A stretch of 64,000 nt of DNA from Pseudocercospora fijiensis CIRAD86 (taxonomy: Eukaryota > Ascomycota > Dothideomycetes > Mycosphaerellales > Mycosphaerellaceae): contig NW_006921532.1 in the NCBI RefSeq assembly GCF_000340215.1, positions 7,774,423 through 7,838,422 on the forward strand, written 5' to 3'. The position numbers and the translations under genes were made by a program. The notes under the pieces were generated by a model. The model was not told where the DNA came from, made no database searches, and saw only the letters and a program-made list of their open reading frames with translations. Position 1 is the stretch's first letter. The number at the start of each line of letters is the position of its first letter. Shown piece by piece: positions 23,301 through 36,015 of the stretch.

Positions 23301-26300
23301 TATTATCGAGAAGATATAAGCGAGCGACGAGGCATTTAATCGTAATACCTCTATAAATAAGGCTAGAGCGGAGCTTAGTCTATACCCTAAGTACCGCCTA
23401 CCGATTATCGTCTATCTACTAAATAGTCTTACTACTTAGCTTACTAATACCGGTATATACTTCTACGATCTAAATAGTAACCGTTCTAAGTATATCTATA
23501 TATATACGTTCTATTTACTCGGTATTAAGAAGAATTAGCGAGATAATTAGTTTACTAAGTCTATACCTATCCCTACGAACCTCGAGGCTCTAAAGAGTTA
23601 GTTAGCTACCTAGAACGGCGATAACGAATAGACATCGCGCAATCTAGTACTTACTACCTACTAAGTACTATTTAGATAGATCCTCGAGGTCGGATCGACC
23701 GTTAGGGTCTCTAAGAAGCGAACTATAGCTATTAACGAAGATAACGAGGACGTCGACGGCCTCGCGGGCGATATCTTAGATAACGAGGATAGAGGTACTA
23801 CGCTTACCGACCTCTAGTAGGCAGACCTTATAATATTAAACGTTCTACTTATCCCCGAGGACTCGTTCTCTCTTACCGCGGCCGACGAGGGTTATATAGT
23901 AGGTAACTCTAAGGCTAATTAGACCGACGTACTATATAAGTTACGACCGTAGAATAGTATAGCTATTATTACTACTATAGTTATTTGTAACTATATATAT
24001 AATATAGCGTCGATTGTCCGCTTTAGTTAGCGCTAAGTTAAGAACCTCCTAGGTTTAGGTTCTAACCTTAAGAAGAATAGCCTAGACGTCGATAAATATA
24101 GACGTCTATCTTATAAGTTCGAGACACTCTATAACTATAACTAGAGTAAGATTCTAGATACCCTATATAGGCTTACGGGCTACCCGGATCTCTTACTTAA
24201 CTAGTACTACCTAGCCGCGCTCTATTCTAAAGCGATCTATAAGGCGATAGGTAGTATAATAAATATCGGCTTCGTAATACTACTACTTCTAAGTCTAGTC
24301 TAAATCCGCTATATTAAGGGCTAAACGATCGTCGCGAATAGCGTCGACTATCGTATCGGTACCGATATCCTATCTATATACTTCTATAATATTGAGATTT
24401 ATATAGACGATACTAGCTATACGATCTATAATAGAGCCTATAGGTAGTTTACTAATACGGTAGATAGTAAGCGTCTATATACTATAAACGAAGACGATAA
24501 GACCGGTTATAGTACTAGCCTACGCCGTTAGCTTATACTAACCTCTAATAACCCTATTAGCTCGGTTATACTAAGGCGCCGCTTAGATACGAGTACTAAG
24601 CTTATTAACTTATTATAAGTTTTCTAAAACTTTAGGTATATACCTTTTTTAGCTACGATTTAGGTATATATCTAAAGTTTCTATATTTTAGATATTACTA
24701 ACCTTTTATTATAGGACTAATAGGTCTATCGACCCTTTTACGTACCTTTATATATCTCTTAAGGGCGACCTCTAGATACTACCGCCCTTAGATCGATTTA
24801 GCTATCTTAACTTCCTCTACCGCGTATCCCCGAAGTATTATACTTTCCTAGAGATCCTCCGAAATATCGTACTTATCGAGTTACTAAAAATCGTAGTCTA
24901 GGCCTACGAACCTATCTCGCTCTTAATTGTCGAGGCTATTTACGGCCTACTCTAGATCCTATATATTATAATCCGCGCTAGTATTAGTAATCGTAGCCGC
25001 GTCCTAGCCGAGCGCGCCTTCCTAAACGACCCTAGCGTTCGTATTATAATTATCTCTTCGCGTATAGGAGCCGAGTCTACTAACTACTAGAAGGTAGCTT
25101 ACTTTATAGTTATACTCGACGCCGTTTCGTTCCGTATTAAGTACTAAGCTAGCGGTCGACTTTACTATATAGGCTAAGAATACGATATAATAGTTTATAT
25201 CTTAAATATCGACGAAACTATCGATTAGGCCTTATAGTATAAGTACGAAGTATAGTTCCTTAAGCAGATTCGCTCTATCTATACCCTTAGCCCGGAAGAT
25301 ATAGAGGTTATTATACGAGACTACCTATTCTAAAATAACGATACTAAATAACGCGAAAACGACGCCGTAGAGGAGCTAACCGGCCTCGTTCGAGAGTCTA
25401 TCGAGACGCGTATCTATACGGTTACAGCTAACGCTCTACTATATACTATATATAGCGTACGCTCTCCTTATACTAATCCCGTATAGGCTAATATTATAGA
25501 CCCTACTAGAAAGAATATATTGCCGAACGAGACGCTATTCCGTTTAGTATATAGCGGTATAGTTACTCGTAAGGTTATCGGATAGATCTAGGATAGGTAG
25601 AGAGAAGGCGACGACTAGCTCGTTAATAAGGACCTGCCTCCCGATTAAGTAGATAAGCTTAAGATTAAGCTAGTCGCTAAGTACGTCGAGGACCGCTAGT
25701 ACCTCTAGCGTAAGACTAGACTACTAACTATCTAATAAGATAAGGTTAATAATATCGTATAGTATTGCGCCGACTAGCTTATATATAGAGATGCCGTAAG
25801 GCTAGCGTACTTAAGTAGAACCGGTATATTCTCCTATTTAAACTTTAGGTATATACCTATTATTATATACTTTAGGTATATACCTAAAGTTTCTTCTAAA
25901 TGTTTCTAAGTTAATACTAATAACGATTATAGATATCGTATCCTAGTTCTATAACTAGGTCGACTCGCTATCCGACTATATTATTAACGGCCTCGCCTAC
26001 GTTATAGAGAAGGAAGGTATAGTAGTCCCTCTATAGCTCCGATAAGATATACCTCTATTCTCCCTAATATATAGACTATCCCTTCTATAGAAGATAACGA
26101 AGAGTAGCCGCCCTAGAAGCCTAACCTATTATCCCTCGGCGAGGAGGTTAAGGATAGTATTATTAATAGTAAGTAGAACGAATTAGTTACTACGGTAAAC
26201 TAGAAACTAAACGCTATAAAGGCGACCGACCTAGCCCGCGCTAAGGTTCGAAAGTCTCTACGCGAGCTTTAGAGCCTTATTAGAGAGTAGGAGGACTATA

Positions 26301-27116
26301 AGGATTAACTAATAGTATTTAAGGAGCGCTAGGCGGAGAAGGTAGCCGTAGTATAGAAGAAAGCTCCTATATTACTATCGCCGCTAGATAGTCCTCTACT
26401 ATCTCTATTACGTCCTCTACCTCCTCTACCCTTAGGTATAGTAAACGGCGATCTACTATATCCCTTACCTCCGGTCCTACTACTAGCTACGGACAACGAT
26501 AACCTACTACGTAATCCTTCGCTATCTCTAAGTACTAGCGAACTTACTAATCGCTTAGATATACTACCTACTCCCTCTCCCGGACCTCTAAAGGGACCTT
26601 TAGAGCCGACCGCTTAGGAGATCGCTACTACTATCTCGAATACTAGGGGTCTACGTAATAAGTTTATTATTATAAACCTACCTAGTTCGCTACCTATATC
26701 TAATAGTATCCGGGCGGCTAGCGAGATAGCGTTCGTAGCTAGATTCGATCGGTTAAGTATATAGGAGCGAGTTCGGGTATATAATTACCTATAGGATCTA
26801 TCGGGCGGTAGTTACTAGAAGTAAGGCAAGAACCTATTTAATAAGTAGTAGAGCATTCGGTAATATAGTTATCGGTAATATAGTTAAAGCTAGTTCGTAG
26901 TAGTAGATATCTCTCCTCTTCTATATTATATATATATATATCTACTAGTTAGTAGCTTAGAGCGGAAATACGTCTATAGTAATAAAAGTTTAGGTATATA
27001 CCTAAAGTCTCTTCCTATACTAACGTAGTATTAAAGTATCTATCTTAAAAAATATATATATTATCTATATCGGCGAAAATTTAGGTATATACTAAAAGTT
27101 TCTCCCTCTACTAATA
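20004..27116 (+). repeat. repeat A, copy 2
   Basis: Direct repeat of 2291-9410. On the left, the minus-strand gene continues beyond the repeat edge. On the right it meets a truncated LTR at 27117, sharing the six bases CTAATA with it. Confidence 0.95.
20714..26866 (+). pseudogene. SNF2-family ATPase, repeat A copy 2, RIP-mutated
   Basis: Same architecture as the copy at 3001-9160, including the ATA start, motif I GDDVSLGKT at about 22934-22960, the AADEGYI/NSKA box near 23880 and ASGRLYYIG near 25150. The introns at 23028-23194, 24615-24714 and 25824-25932 keep identical positions. Both copies share most stops, so RIP mostly predates the duplication or hit the same sites; private differences include R to Y at motif VI and a short deletion near 26490. 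It is inactive. Confidence 0.9.
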
Positions 27117-27393
27117 AAGGACGGAAACTAATACTACTACTACTACTTATAGTAATAGTATAGGCTACCGAGGGTAATATAACCTATAGCAATATAGGCA
27201 GCTATGTTTAGTAAGATAGGATAACGAGACTATCGCTTAGGCTAATAACTAGAGCCCTATAATATAGGCATTATAGAAGTGTAATATAAACAATATACTA
27301 TACGAGGTTGATAATCTATCTACTCTATAGAAGGAGGCCTCTTATATAGGCTTAAAACTAGCCTATAGGTATAGGGCCGGTTACTAGCTAATA
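27117..27393 (-). mobile_element. 3' LTR of a Ty3/gypsy element, truncated
   Basis: It is the reverse complement of the LTR at 39341-39658, covering 277 of about 318 bp. It starts TATTAG (RIP of TGTTAG) at 27393 directly after a polypurine tract, and loses its last ~40 bases at the junction with repeat A. Confidence 0.9.
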
Positions 27394-27409
27394 TCCCTCC
27401 CTTTCTTCG
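27394..27409 (-). promoter_or_regulatory. polypurine tract of the gypsy element
   Basis: The minus strand reads CGAAGAAAGGGAGGGA immediately before the LTR start. This is where plus-strand DNA synthesis would be primed during reverse transcription, and it confirms element orientation. Confidence 0.85.
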
Positions 27410-27500
27410 TATCTAACTAGATAGGTTTTATATTACGCGCTTAAAACAAACATATATACATCCTTAGCGCTCTTAGCTAAGGCTATTTTTAGAACTCCGT

Positions 27501-27524
27501 AATAATACCCCCGGGGTAGTATTA
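27501..27524. repeat. hairpin motif with CCCCGGGG centre
   Basis: A 24-bp imperfect palindrome with centre ACCCCCGGGGT and A/T-rich arms (AATAAT and ATTA). It lies between ORF3 and the polypurine tract. An identical copy is at 30735-30758; variants are at 31165-31187 and 40273-40295. Confidence 0.85.
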
Positions 27525-27534
27525 ATCCTAGATA

Positions 27535-30308
27535 CTATAATTATATAAAAACAACTTCCTAAGTAATACTATATAGACTTACTATTGCTTTAACGCGCCG
27601 TAATCCTTACGAGTAATAACCTTATCTACTAGTCGGCTCTCGAAATCTCCTCTATATACGTTAAAGCTGTTAGTACCGAAGTACTATCCCTTATAGAGAG
27701 CTTAATTAACGAGGAGGTTAGTAGCCTTTTCCTTCGTAGCATTCTCCTAATCGTATAGATATTCCTTAAGTCCCTCGTTATTAAGCTAGAGGATCTATTT
27801 AACTTCGTTCTAAACAACGTAACTTAACTAAGGAATCCTACTAACTAGGGCGTTAGAGATATAACCGAGGCCTTCGACTAAGATAGCCGTAGGGAAAGCG
27901 AATAGTACGAAGGAGTTAGAGGCTAGGAGGGCGGTTAGATTGCGGTACGCTTTAGTAATCTAAGAGACTATTAAGTTCTCGTAGCTCTTAACCTTAGTAC
28001 CGTTAATAACGCGAGAGTAGCCTAGGTTAATTAATATACGGTTGCTCTTAGTCTTTAGATTACTATATAGTAGGTATAGTATCTAAATAGAGACCTCGTA
28101 CTCCTTTAGAGGGTTAAGGATCTACTCCGCTTTACGCCCCTTACTATTAGGCTAACTATCGAATATATAGTCGAGGTCGTCGCCGGTAAGGTACTTATTA
28201 GTAAGCTTGCCGATCTTGCTTAGTAGGACTAGGCTACGAGCCTTAAGCTTCTTAACCTAGTTCGTAAAGACCTCGGGCTAATATATGCCTTCGATAATAG
28301 TAGAGTAGCTAGTCTTATCCTTAGATATAAGGTAGACCTTAATACGTAGGTAACTAGCACTCTCGCTAGCTACGAGCTTAACTATATCTTATCCGAGATA
28401 AGTAGACTCCTTAGAAGGACAGTTTTTATAAGTACCGCTAACCTTAAAGAACTTAGTAGGCTTAGGGATAGAGATAAGCTCGTATACGTAATTAGGTCGA
28501 AGGGCGATAGCTAAGAGCTATAGGGTAGGGTACTAGCGGACGATTTAGTTGCTTATACTATAAGTTTAAAGGGTATTGCGGCCTTCTTACTTAGACTTAG
28601 GCATTATACGTATATACTAAAGGTATATTTTAAACTCCTCCTATATTAGATCGATAAGGAAAGGAAGATATACTCTACGAGGCTCTTATAACTAACTAAA
28701 GACTTAAGGGAAGATAATATTGCTAGTCTAACGAAAGCGATCGAAGGAGGTACCTTAGCTAAGAATACCGGTAACGAACTTGCTCTAGCGATCTGTTAGC
28801 GTAAGGGCGCGAGTAATAGTACTAGTAGGGTTAAACGCGTAGAGTCCTAGAGATATCGGGGCGGTAATAGGGCGTCTAGGAAACTAGTTAGTATAGGCCT
28901 AATTAGCCTTAAGGGTAGCGAAGGTATCTTAATTAGCGATATTACGTCTAACCTTTAATAGGCGGCTAATAAGGACACTCGTCTTAGCGCTAGTATAGAG
29001 GCTATACGCCTTAGCGGCCTTCTTAATATAGCTAGTATATATAGTAAACGGATCTTCGCCTAGCTTACTAAAGTCGTCGTACTACTAATAGATAGATAGG
29101 GCGATAGATGCTTTCCCTATATCGGCCTTATAAACTATATCGATCTCGGTAATAAGATATACGATAGAGTTACCCTTATAGGAACTATAGATATTCTTAG
29201 TTAATAGCATCGGCGAGAGGCCTCTATACCTACGCTTACTAAAGGAACCTTCGGAGGAAATACTATCTTCTAGTAGCGTATCTAGCACATTAATATCCGA
29301 GTTACTATAGTTAGTACTAGAAGGTATAGTAGACTTCTTAGCGGCCTTCTAGAATGCCTAGCGAGCCTATAACGCCTTCTAACGCGCTACTTCTGCCTTA
29401 GCGCGCTTATCTTAAACTTCTTAAGCGACTTTATAGTTACGAGTCGAGCGACGATCTTATACCTATATCTCTATAGCGAGCGCTAGACTAGTAGCCGTAT
29501 CGGCTTCCGTCTTAAGACGAAGGACCTTACGTTCTAGAATATCTACGATAGGAGCCTCTTAACCCTTAATAATAAAACCTATACTATTAATATAATAGCC
29601 CTTCTCTTTTAGTAGATCTTTAGTAGACTAGGCGTTAAGATCTACCTCGGCAATAGCGTCCTTATACCGCTTCTAGTAGGCTATCGTAAAGTCGTTAAGT
29701 ACGAAGGTTAAGTTAACTAATTACTTACTATACTTCTTACTAGTAGTAGAGACTCGATAGATTATAGTATAGGAAAGGTACTCTACTCCCTCGCGACGGA
29801 CCGGATACTTATTAACGAACGACGCAACCTGCTTAGTACGCTCTTATCTATCGTAGGCGAAGTTAATAAGGCTCTTTAGGAGACTACTCGGACCTCCCTA
29901 CTACTCGAAGGCTTAATTAAGGTTCGTAAAGTATATACAAATCGTAGTACCCGCTATCTTAAGGCTATAGACGATAGGAAAGGCTTAATAAAGCTCTATA
30001 TCCTAAAGAACGTCTCGCTTAAAGATGCGCTTACTAATGCCCTAGCGTAAGTTGTTTATACTATACGATACTAAGATAGTAGCCTTCTTAATATTTCGAT
30101 CGATAACGCGTAGTAAGGTACGAGCGGTCTTAATCTTCTTTTAGGGGTCGTTAATAGTAGTAACGATCTAGAAATAGTGCTCGAGGCTAGTTATAGCGAC
30201 TAAGGCGCTATTAGAGGGGGCTTCGATCGGGACTAGTACGCCTAGGTTTAAAGATAGTAGGTTACTACTACTACTAGCGCCTAGCGGATTTAGGGCGCTA
30301 GAAGACAT
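27535..30308 (-). pseudogene. ORF3 of the gypsy element, about 920 codons, unknown
   Basis: An intact ATG at 30308-30306 starts a Ser/Asn/Leu-rich N-terminus (MSSSALNPLGASSSS). One frame continues nearly to 27535, with RIP-type TAG/TAA and three long open pieces. The middle (about 29350-29640) is Ala/Lys/Arg-rich and looks like a coiled coil; the part after the acidic SNSDIN region is followed by SKRRYRGLSP. No transmembrane segment typical of an envelope protein is obvious. It lies between integrase and the polypurine tract, the position of a third ORF in some Ty3/gypsy elements. I do not recognise the family. It could be a captured host gene, a structural protein, or an element-specific accessory protein. 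Confidence 0.65.
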
Positions 30309-30734
30309 CTTAGTCGACCGGAGCGGAAAGGAGTTAGTAACGAGTTTATATAAACGTTCGTAGCTTATTAATAATAATTAAAGGGTTTAGATAGAAGAAG
30401 GGGAAGAGGGTAGGCGGTAGTAAGTAAGTTAGTATTCGAGTAGAAGAAAGAGCTTAGAAAGCTCGCCTTAAATAGAGTACGAAGGTAGCGTAGTCCGTAT
30501 ATTCTAGTAAAGTAAACGGATAACGACTATATATAGACCCTAAAAAAGTAAAGCTATATACGAGACTCTTTTATTAGTAGGGCGGCTAAAGTTTAATAAT
30601 CAATCTAGCTAATTACTAGTAGCGACTACGCGCCTTTATTAACCTCTAGCTTTCGTAGATTCCCGCGTACTCGAAATGTAACTAGTCAGTTCGAGTACCT
30701 AGTAGTAATCTATAGTAGTAAGGCTAGCGGGACT

Positions 30735-30758
30735 AATAATACCCCCGGGGTAGTATTA
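30735..30758. repeat. hairpin motif, second copy
   Basis: Identical to 27501-27524 and in the same orientation, so the two copies bracket ORF3. About 400 bp upstream of ORF3's ATG on the minus strand. Confidence 0.85.
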
Positions 30759-31164
30759 GCTTTTCTCTAGAGATACTCGGCAACTAGGAGTAAATCGCCT
30801 AGGCCTAGCGTAGCTTATATTAGCCTATAGCACTATCGTTATAGATATAGCATTACCTTTTATAGTAGTAGGTATATAAACGTAGCCCGTACGTTCTTCT
30901 TTCTTCTGACACTAAGCTTAGCGGCCTAAGGTCCCTATTCTTAGAGGCTATAGGCCTAGGTTACTACGTCTATCTAAGAGCTAGGAAGGGAGAGGGATCC
31001 TCCCTTTCTTAGTATCCTACGTAACTAATACTAATTAGGGTAGGAATAATCTTCTCTAGTAGAGTATCTTATTATCGTTACTACCTAAGGGCGGTTACTA
31101 GAGACTAGGAAACTAGAGGGAAGTAGTCCTAGAAGGGCGGGAGGTTAGGTTCGGCTAGCTTCCG

Positions 31165-31187
31165 AATACTACCCCTAGGGTATTATT
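31165..31187. repeat. hairpin motif, variant with CCCTAGGG centre
   Basis: Same A/T-rich arms as the other copies, opposite orientation, between integrase and ORF3. The rest of 30309-31445 holds no supported frame and is probably an untranslated spacer. Confidence 0.75.
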
Positions 31188-31444
31188 CGGAAGTTATACC
31201 TCGTATAGTTCTTTCTAAGGAAATATAAAAGGAGTAAAGCTATAGCAATATTAATCGAGGGTAAAAGATAAAAGAGTAAAACAATAGATAAGGTAAAAGC
31301 AAAGGAGGGCAATAACTAAGAGTATTAATATCCGTAGGAATAGGTAGTAAAGACTAAAGCTAAAGGGCAGCGCTCTATATTAATAGCGCGGAGAATAGTT
31401 AATAGAGGTAAGGAAAGCAACGTAGTAGAGGTAGGAAAGGATAT

Positions 31445-34400
31445 ACGATTATTTAGTCTCGGGGTCGTCTAGCTATAATTCTAGGCGGTCTTTATTGCTA
31501 GACTAGTTAGGTTCCTCGGAGTTAGAGTTAGATAGCTAGAAGTCTAGTTTACTATTAGAATCGGAATTAATATCGGAAACGCTCTATATATAGTTAATCC
31601 GTATATAACCCTCCCTTTATTCTTAAGTTATTCCTAATAGCTTACTAAGACGAATCTAGGGATAGGTATAGTTCTTAGGTAGAATAGGATCTAGAATAGC
31701 GGTAGGATCCTCCTTCCGATAGGTATCTAAGGACGGTAGAGGGTCTATAGAGGCACTAACTTCCTCCTCGGTCGGCGGAGGGCGGGTAGGTTCGCGTAAC
31801 TTAACGATCTTCTTTAGATTAGCCCGAGGGTAAGTATACTTTAAGGTAGCACTATCTAGCTCCTAAAGAAGGTATATAGAACCCGAGTAAAGGAACTCCT
31901 TTACTCTATAAGGACCCTTCTACTTAAAGGCTAGCTTATAGGAGTAACTATACTCTAGTTCGGACCGGTATAGAAGGACTATATCGCTAACCTTTAGAGG
32001 TTCCTAGTTAATAGTATTATAGTTATTAGAATACTACTTAGCCTCTTCCTAAAGGCGACGTTATCGAGTAAGACCCTCTTAAGAAGTCGTAGTTATATCT
32101 TTAAGAGCCTTAGCCCGTAGGGTAAGAAAATCTACCCTAGAACGAATAGACCCCTAATCGTAAACGCCGTATATACGATAGGACAATTTAATAGGAAGAA
32201 CGGCGTCCCTCCTAATTATAAGTTCCGCCGGCGTAAGTCTAGTCGTATCGATAATAGTAGTTCGGTCTACCTAGAGGAGGGCTAGGACGCGGATAGAGAT
32301 AGGAACTAACCTATCGCTACTATTAGTTATCTTAGATAGGGCATTAATTAACGACCGATAGCCGCGTTTAATAATAGCATTCGACTAGGGATAGTATAGG
32401 GAGATACGAACGTTCTTCGCCCTATATGAAATAAGTAGCGCTTAAACCTCCTTAGCTATATTATTCGTAGTATTGTCTAAGATAACCTCGTAAGGTATTC
32501 CCTAGCGGTAAAATAGATCCTTAAATAGGAAAGTAGCTATATTACGGGTATTAATAGTACCGCAACCCTTATAGAAATAATAGGCCTCCGGCTATCGAGA
32601 AAGACTCTTTCGAATAATATATAGGCTATTATTACGGCTAAGATAGACCCTATTGCTATACTACCGCTCCCTAACTAACTAGGTAGTAGGAATACGTAGC
32701 TCTCTTAGACGTCGGTAGCTATTCCTAAAGTTATACTTAGGATAGCTCTTATAGTAGCGGGAGATATTAGCCTATACGCCGTTCTACTAGTAGCGTCGAC
32801 GAAGAATATCGAAGGTACCCTCCGCCGCCCGGTAGCCGAGCTTATCGTAAATAGAACGAAGGATTTCTTATTAGGCTACCGGATCGTTAATAATACGCTA
32901 GAGTAGTATATTAACTATAGCCTATCGCTAAAGGATACGATCCTTAATAAGGAACCTCCGAAAATAGCGAATAATACGATAGTATTAACTCTTTAATAGA
33001 CTAGGAGCTCTCTTCGTATAGGTAAGGAAGTAGGCGATATTATAGGAGTCGTTAGAGTAGACTCTATTAAGGATATTATCCCTATCTAGTTCGCCTACCT
33101 TAGTATCGTCCTAGTCCTCGCCGTTAGTAGTAGGGTCTTCGTTAGGCTAGTTACTAGGTTAGTCGTCGGTAGTAGACCTAGTAATTACCGGTATAGCGTT
33201 AATATAGAAGGTAGTAAAGAAGGTACGGTTAATAACCGCGTCGATATCCTCTTCTTCTATTATTTCCGCGATGTCCTCTTCTATAGTAGGCCTTCTAGAA
33301 AGGCTATTCGGTCTAGTATACTTCTTACTAGGAATATAGAAGACGTCGAAATTAAATAAATAGATCTAGGTAACCTACCGAGCTATCGCTAAGTTAGGTA
33401 GGTTAGAGGCTATACGGTTAAGTTAATAGACTAGCGTCTATATATCGACTTCTAGGCGAAAGAATACTCTAAAGAGCTAAGGACGGAACTTCTTAAAAGC
33501 TTTATAGATACTAAGGCACTCCCGCTTACTAGTATCGTATCGGGCCTTAATTAGTTTCTATAGACCGGACTCGTACCGGATAGAGTAACGTAAGGAGGGC
33601 TCCTTACGATTATACTATATTAGTATCTCGCTATAGCCTTCTCCGCTCGAGTCGATAGTAACAATTAGTAGACCTACGCCTTCCGAATAGTTAATAGAGG
33701 TAAGCGTAGGCACGCTAATAAGTGCCTTAGTAACCTTATCCTTAGCGACTTAGTAAACGGAGGTCTATTTAAACTCTATATCCTTTTTAAGTAAGGTATA
33801 TAGAGGCTTATATACTAACGCAAAATTTTCGACCTAGATATAGAAGTAGGAGACTACTCTAAGCTAGATCCGGATATCTTTCTAATAGGTAGGGTCGGGC
33901 TAGGATATAATCTTTAGGACCCGCGTATTATTAGGATAGCGGCCGTTCTCGTTAGTAACAAACCCGACAATGTTTATACGCTTATATAGGAGCTAAAGCT
34001 TCTCTCTATATACCGTTAGGTTAGCTCGCTCTAGGTCGTAGAGGATACTATCGAGGTTCTAAATATATTCGAGAAAGAACCTACGGATACTAGGCTCTAC
34101 TTCTTTATTATCGTACCTAGTTTTAGGGCCTTTAATACCGATATCGTCGAGGAAAGGCATCGCTATATAGGAGATATAGGCCGCGAGGACTTANNNNNNN
34201 NNNNNNNNNNNNNNNNNNNNNNNNNNNNNNNNNNNNNNNNNNNNNNNNNNNNNNNNNNNNNNNNNNNNNNNNNNNNNNNNNNNNNNNNNNNNNCATATAG
34301 CCTAGAGGTATCTCGAAACTAGTAAGGTCCCGGCTATTAGAGTAGAGAGGTATCTAGTCGTAGCCCGAGAATATATTAACTAGCGAGGCTACTATATAGT

Positions 34401-34447
34401 TAGTAAAGGCTTCTAAGAACCTATTAGTCTCCGGAGGAAGATTAGTT
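31445..34447 (-). pseudogene. Ty3/gypsy pol, 5'-truncated, RIP-mutated
   Basis: In order from 34447 downwards: reverse transcriptase palm (NLPP, FSGYD, IPLG), a 100-base gap, then the active-site segment PFLDDIGIKGP near 34150, then the thumb/connection region ending VYKPLYTLLKK. RNase H shows KRECLSIYKAFKKFRP and LFNFDVFYIPSKK near 33340-33530. The integrase zinc-binding region follows with His and Cys changed to Tyr (about 32780-32880), then the core with VILDNTTNN and VRISLYYP, where D and the altered DGT/HP signature are clear. The C-terminal region keeps a DIVLLY segment and ends Pro/Glu-rich. No chromodomain is evident. Gag, protease and the first part of reverse transcriptase are missing at 34447, where TTAGGG repeats begin. 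Confidence 0.92.
34194..34293. other. assembly gap, 100 N
   Basis: Exactly 100 N, the usual placeholder for a gap of unknown size. It lies within reverse transcriptase; about 20 residues upstream of the FLDD box are missing, so the true gap may be near 60 bp. Confidence 1.
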
Positions 34448-34481
34448 TTAGGTTAGGGTTAGGGTTAGGGTTAGGGTTAGG
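34448..34481 (+). repeat. interstitial telomere repeat, about 5.5 TTAGGG units
   Basis: The plus strand carries TTAGG, four perfect TTAGGG units and a final TTAGG. The G-rich strand runs away from the truncated gypsy element. It is not RIP-altered. This is the pattern left when a broken end is healed with telomere repeats and later joined to other DNA. Confidence 0.95.
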
Positions 34482-36015
34482 AATAGCTTTACTCTAAATA
34501 AAGCCGTAGAAGAATAGGAATAAGAATAAGTTTATAGAGTCCTAAATAAACACAAAAGCAGTCCTACTACTCTTATAGAAACAAAGAAGTAGTTTCGCCT
34601 ATTAGATACTCTTTAGGGACTATATAGGCTTGTCTCTATATATCTACTCGTCGCGCGGAGTTAGATTGCCCCGACGGCGTAATATTAGGCCGTCGGATAG
34701 CTACAATGCCGTTAGATAGACGTATAGCCGTCGGGTAGCGATCTTTCCGCGTCCCGGTAAGATTAGGGCTAAACTACCGTTACCTACTTTAGGCAGGTAT
34801 AATTTCGGCAGTTGTTTTTAGCTTAAAATCCTTCCGGGAAGGATTAGTTCCGGTTCTAGACTCGTACGGGGAAGCGTACGGGTCCGGGAACGCTTAGTTC
34901 CGATCCTCGGTACCTCGGTATCCTTATAGGGCGGCGTAGTAAGTAGAGTAGATCTATACGGAGGGGTCTTTCCTCTATTAGCCCTTTAATTTAGCCTAGT
35001 ATCTATAGATTATAGGTTGATATATATTGTTAAAAGCCTCTTACGCGGTATATTCCCCTTATACGTATCTACCTAGTGCCTAGATTAACTAGAGCCTAGA
35101 TAAATAGCTAAGGTCTACTCTTAGAAAGAAGGAGAAAGGGGTTATAAGAGGTTTTAAGTTCTATCTATCTCGCTACAAATAGGGTATACCTCCCTATTAC
35201 TAGGGGCAGTATAGGTCCTAATCTATAGGCTTTATTCTACTCCTCTATAGATAGTAATCTAATAGTAGGGTAGGGAATCGACTATTAATATCGTCTAAGA
35301 ATGTTTTAAATAGGGAGGGTTTCGAGGCGAGCCTCTTACTATCCCTATTGCCTATACTAGTTCTTAGATGTTAATTTGTACCTCTATCCCTCTCTATTCG
35401 AGGGTATAGTAGTCTTATATTCTACTTCTCTTAATTCCGTTAAGAGTTAAAATGTTTATAGTAGGTATCTCGTTCGAGATAGCTATATCTCGACCCCTAG
35501 TTATCTCTCGGGAAAACCGAGTTCAGATTCGGAATTAGCGGAAAAAATAGGCCTATTTTCGATATTAAACGTCTAAATTCGGCTAACTCCCGGGGGGGTC
35601 CCCGGGGACGTTAGCTAAGCTAATACCTAGCTAATACCTAGCTAATATCCCCCCGATTAGGAAGTCGAAAATAGAAACGCAGATTTCTCGGTTATCTAAC
35701 GTCGCTTACTAAAAAGTAGGACGGTTTTAGAATCGTCGAGTCGTCTACTTTTAGATAATATAAAAATATCTACTACTTCTAGGGGGGTACCCTGCCGTGC
35801 TATAGAAAACAGCCCGTAATGCAAAAAACAGCCTACGCTATAACGTATAGCTATACTAAGAAATACACTAAAACGCAGGGGGGGGCCCCTAGACTAGAAT
35901 ATAAGTAGTCTATCGCTAAAAGCGAATATCTAGTCGTCGTATATAGATCTAATTACTACTTAAGGTAATAATAAGTATATCTAGTATAATATCTCTTATA
36001 AATAACGTCTTTTAC
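34482..36015. other. noncoding spacer with hairpins and G/C runs
   Basis: No frame is supported. Inverted repeats include GACGGC/GCCGTC at 34680-34710 and a 9-bp-arm palindrome AATCCTTCCGGGAAGGATT near 34829. At 35620-35655 a CTAGCTAATAC-like unit repeats. Homopolymer-like G/C runs occur at 35588-35608 (CCCGGGGGGGTCCCCGGGG), 35780 and 35875. CA and TG survive in patches (35785-35880), so RIP is weaker here. It may be a solo LTR or other old element that I cannot assign. Confidence 0.5.
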
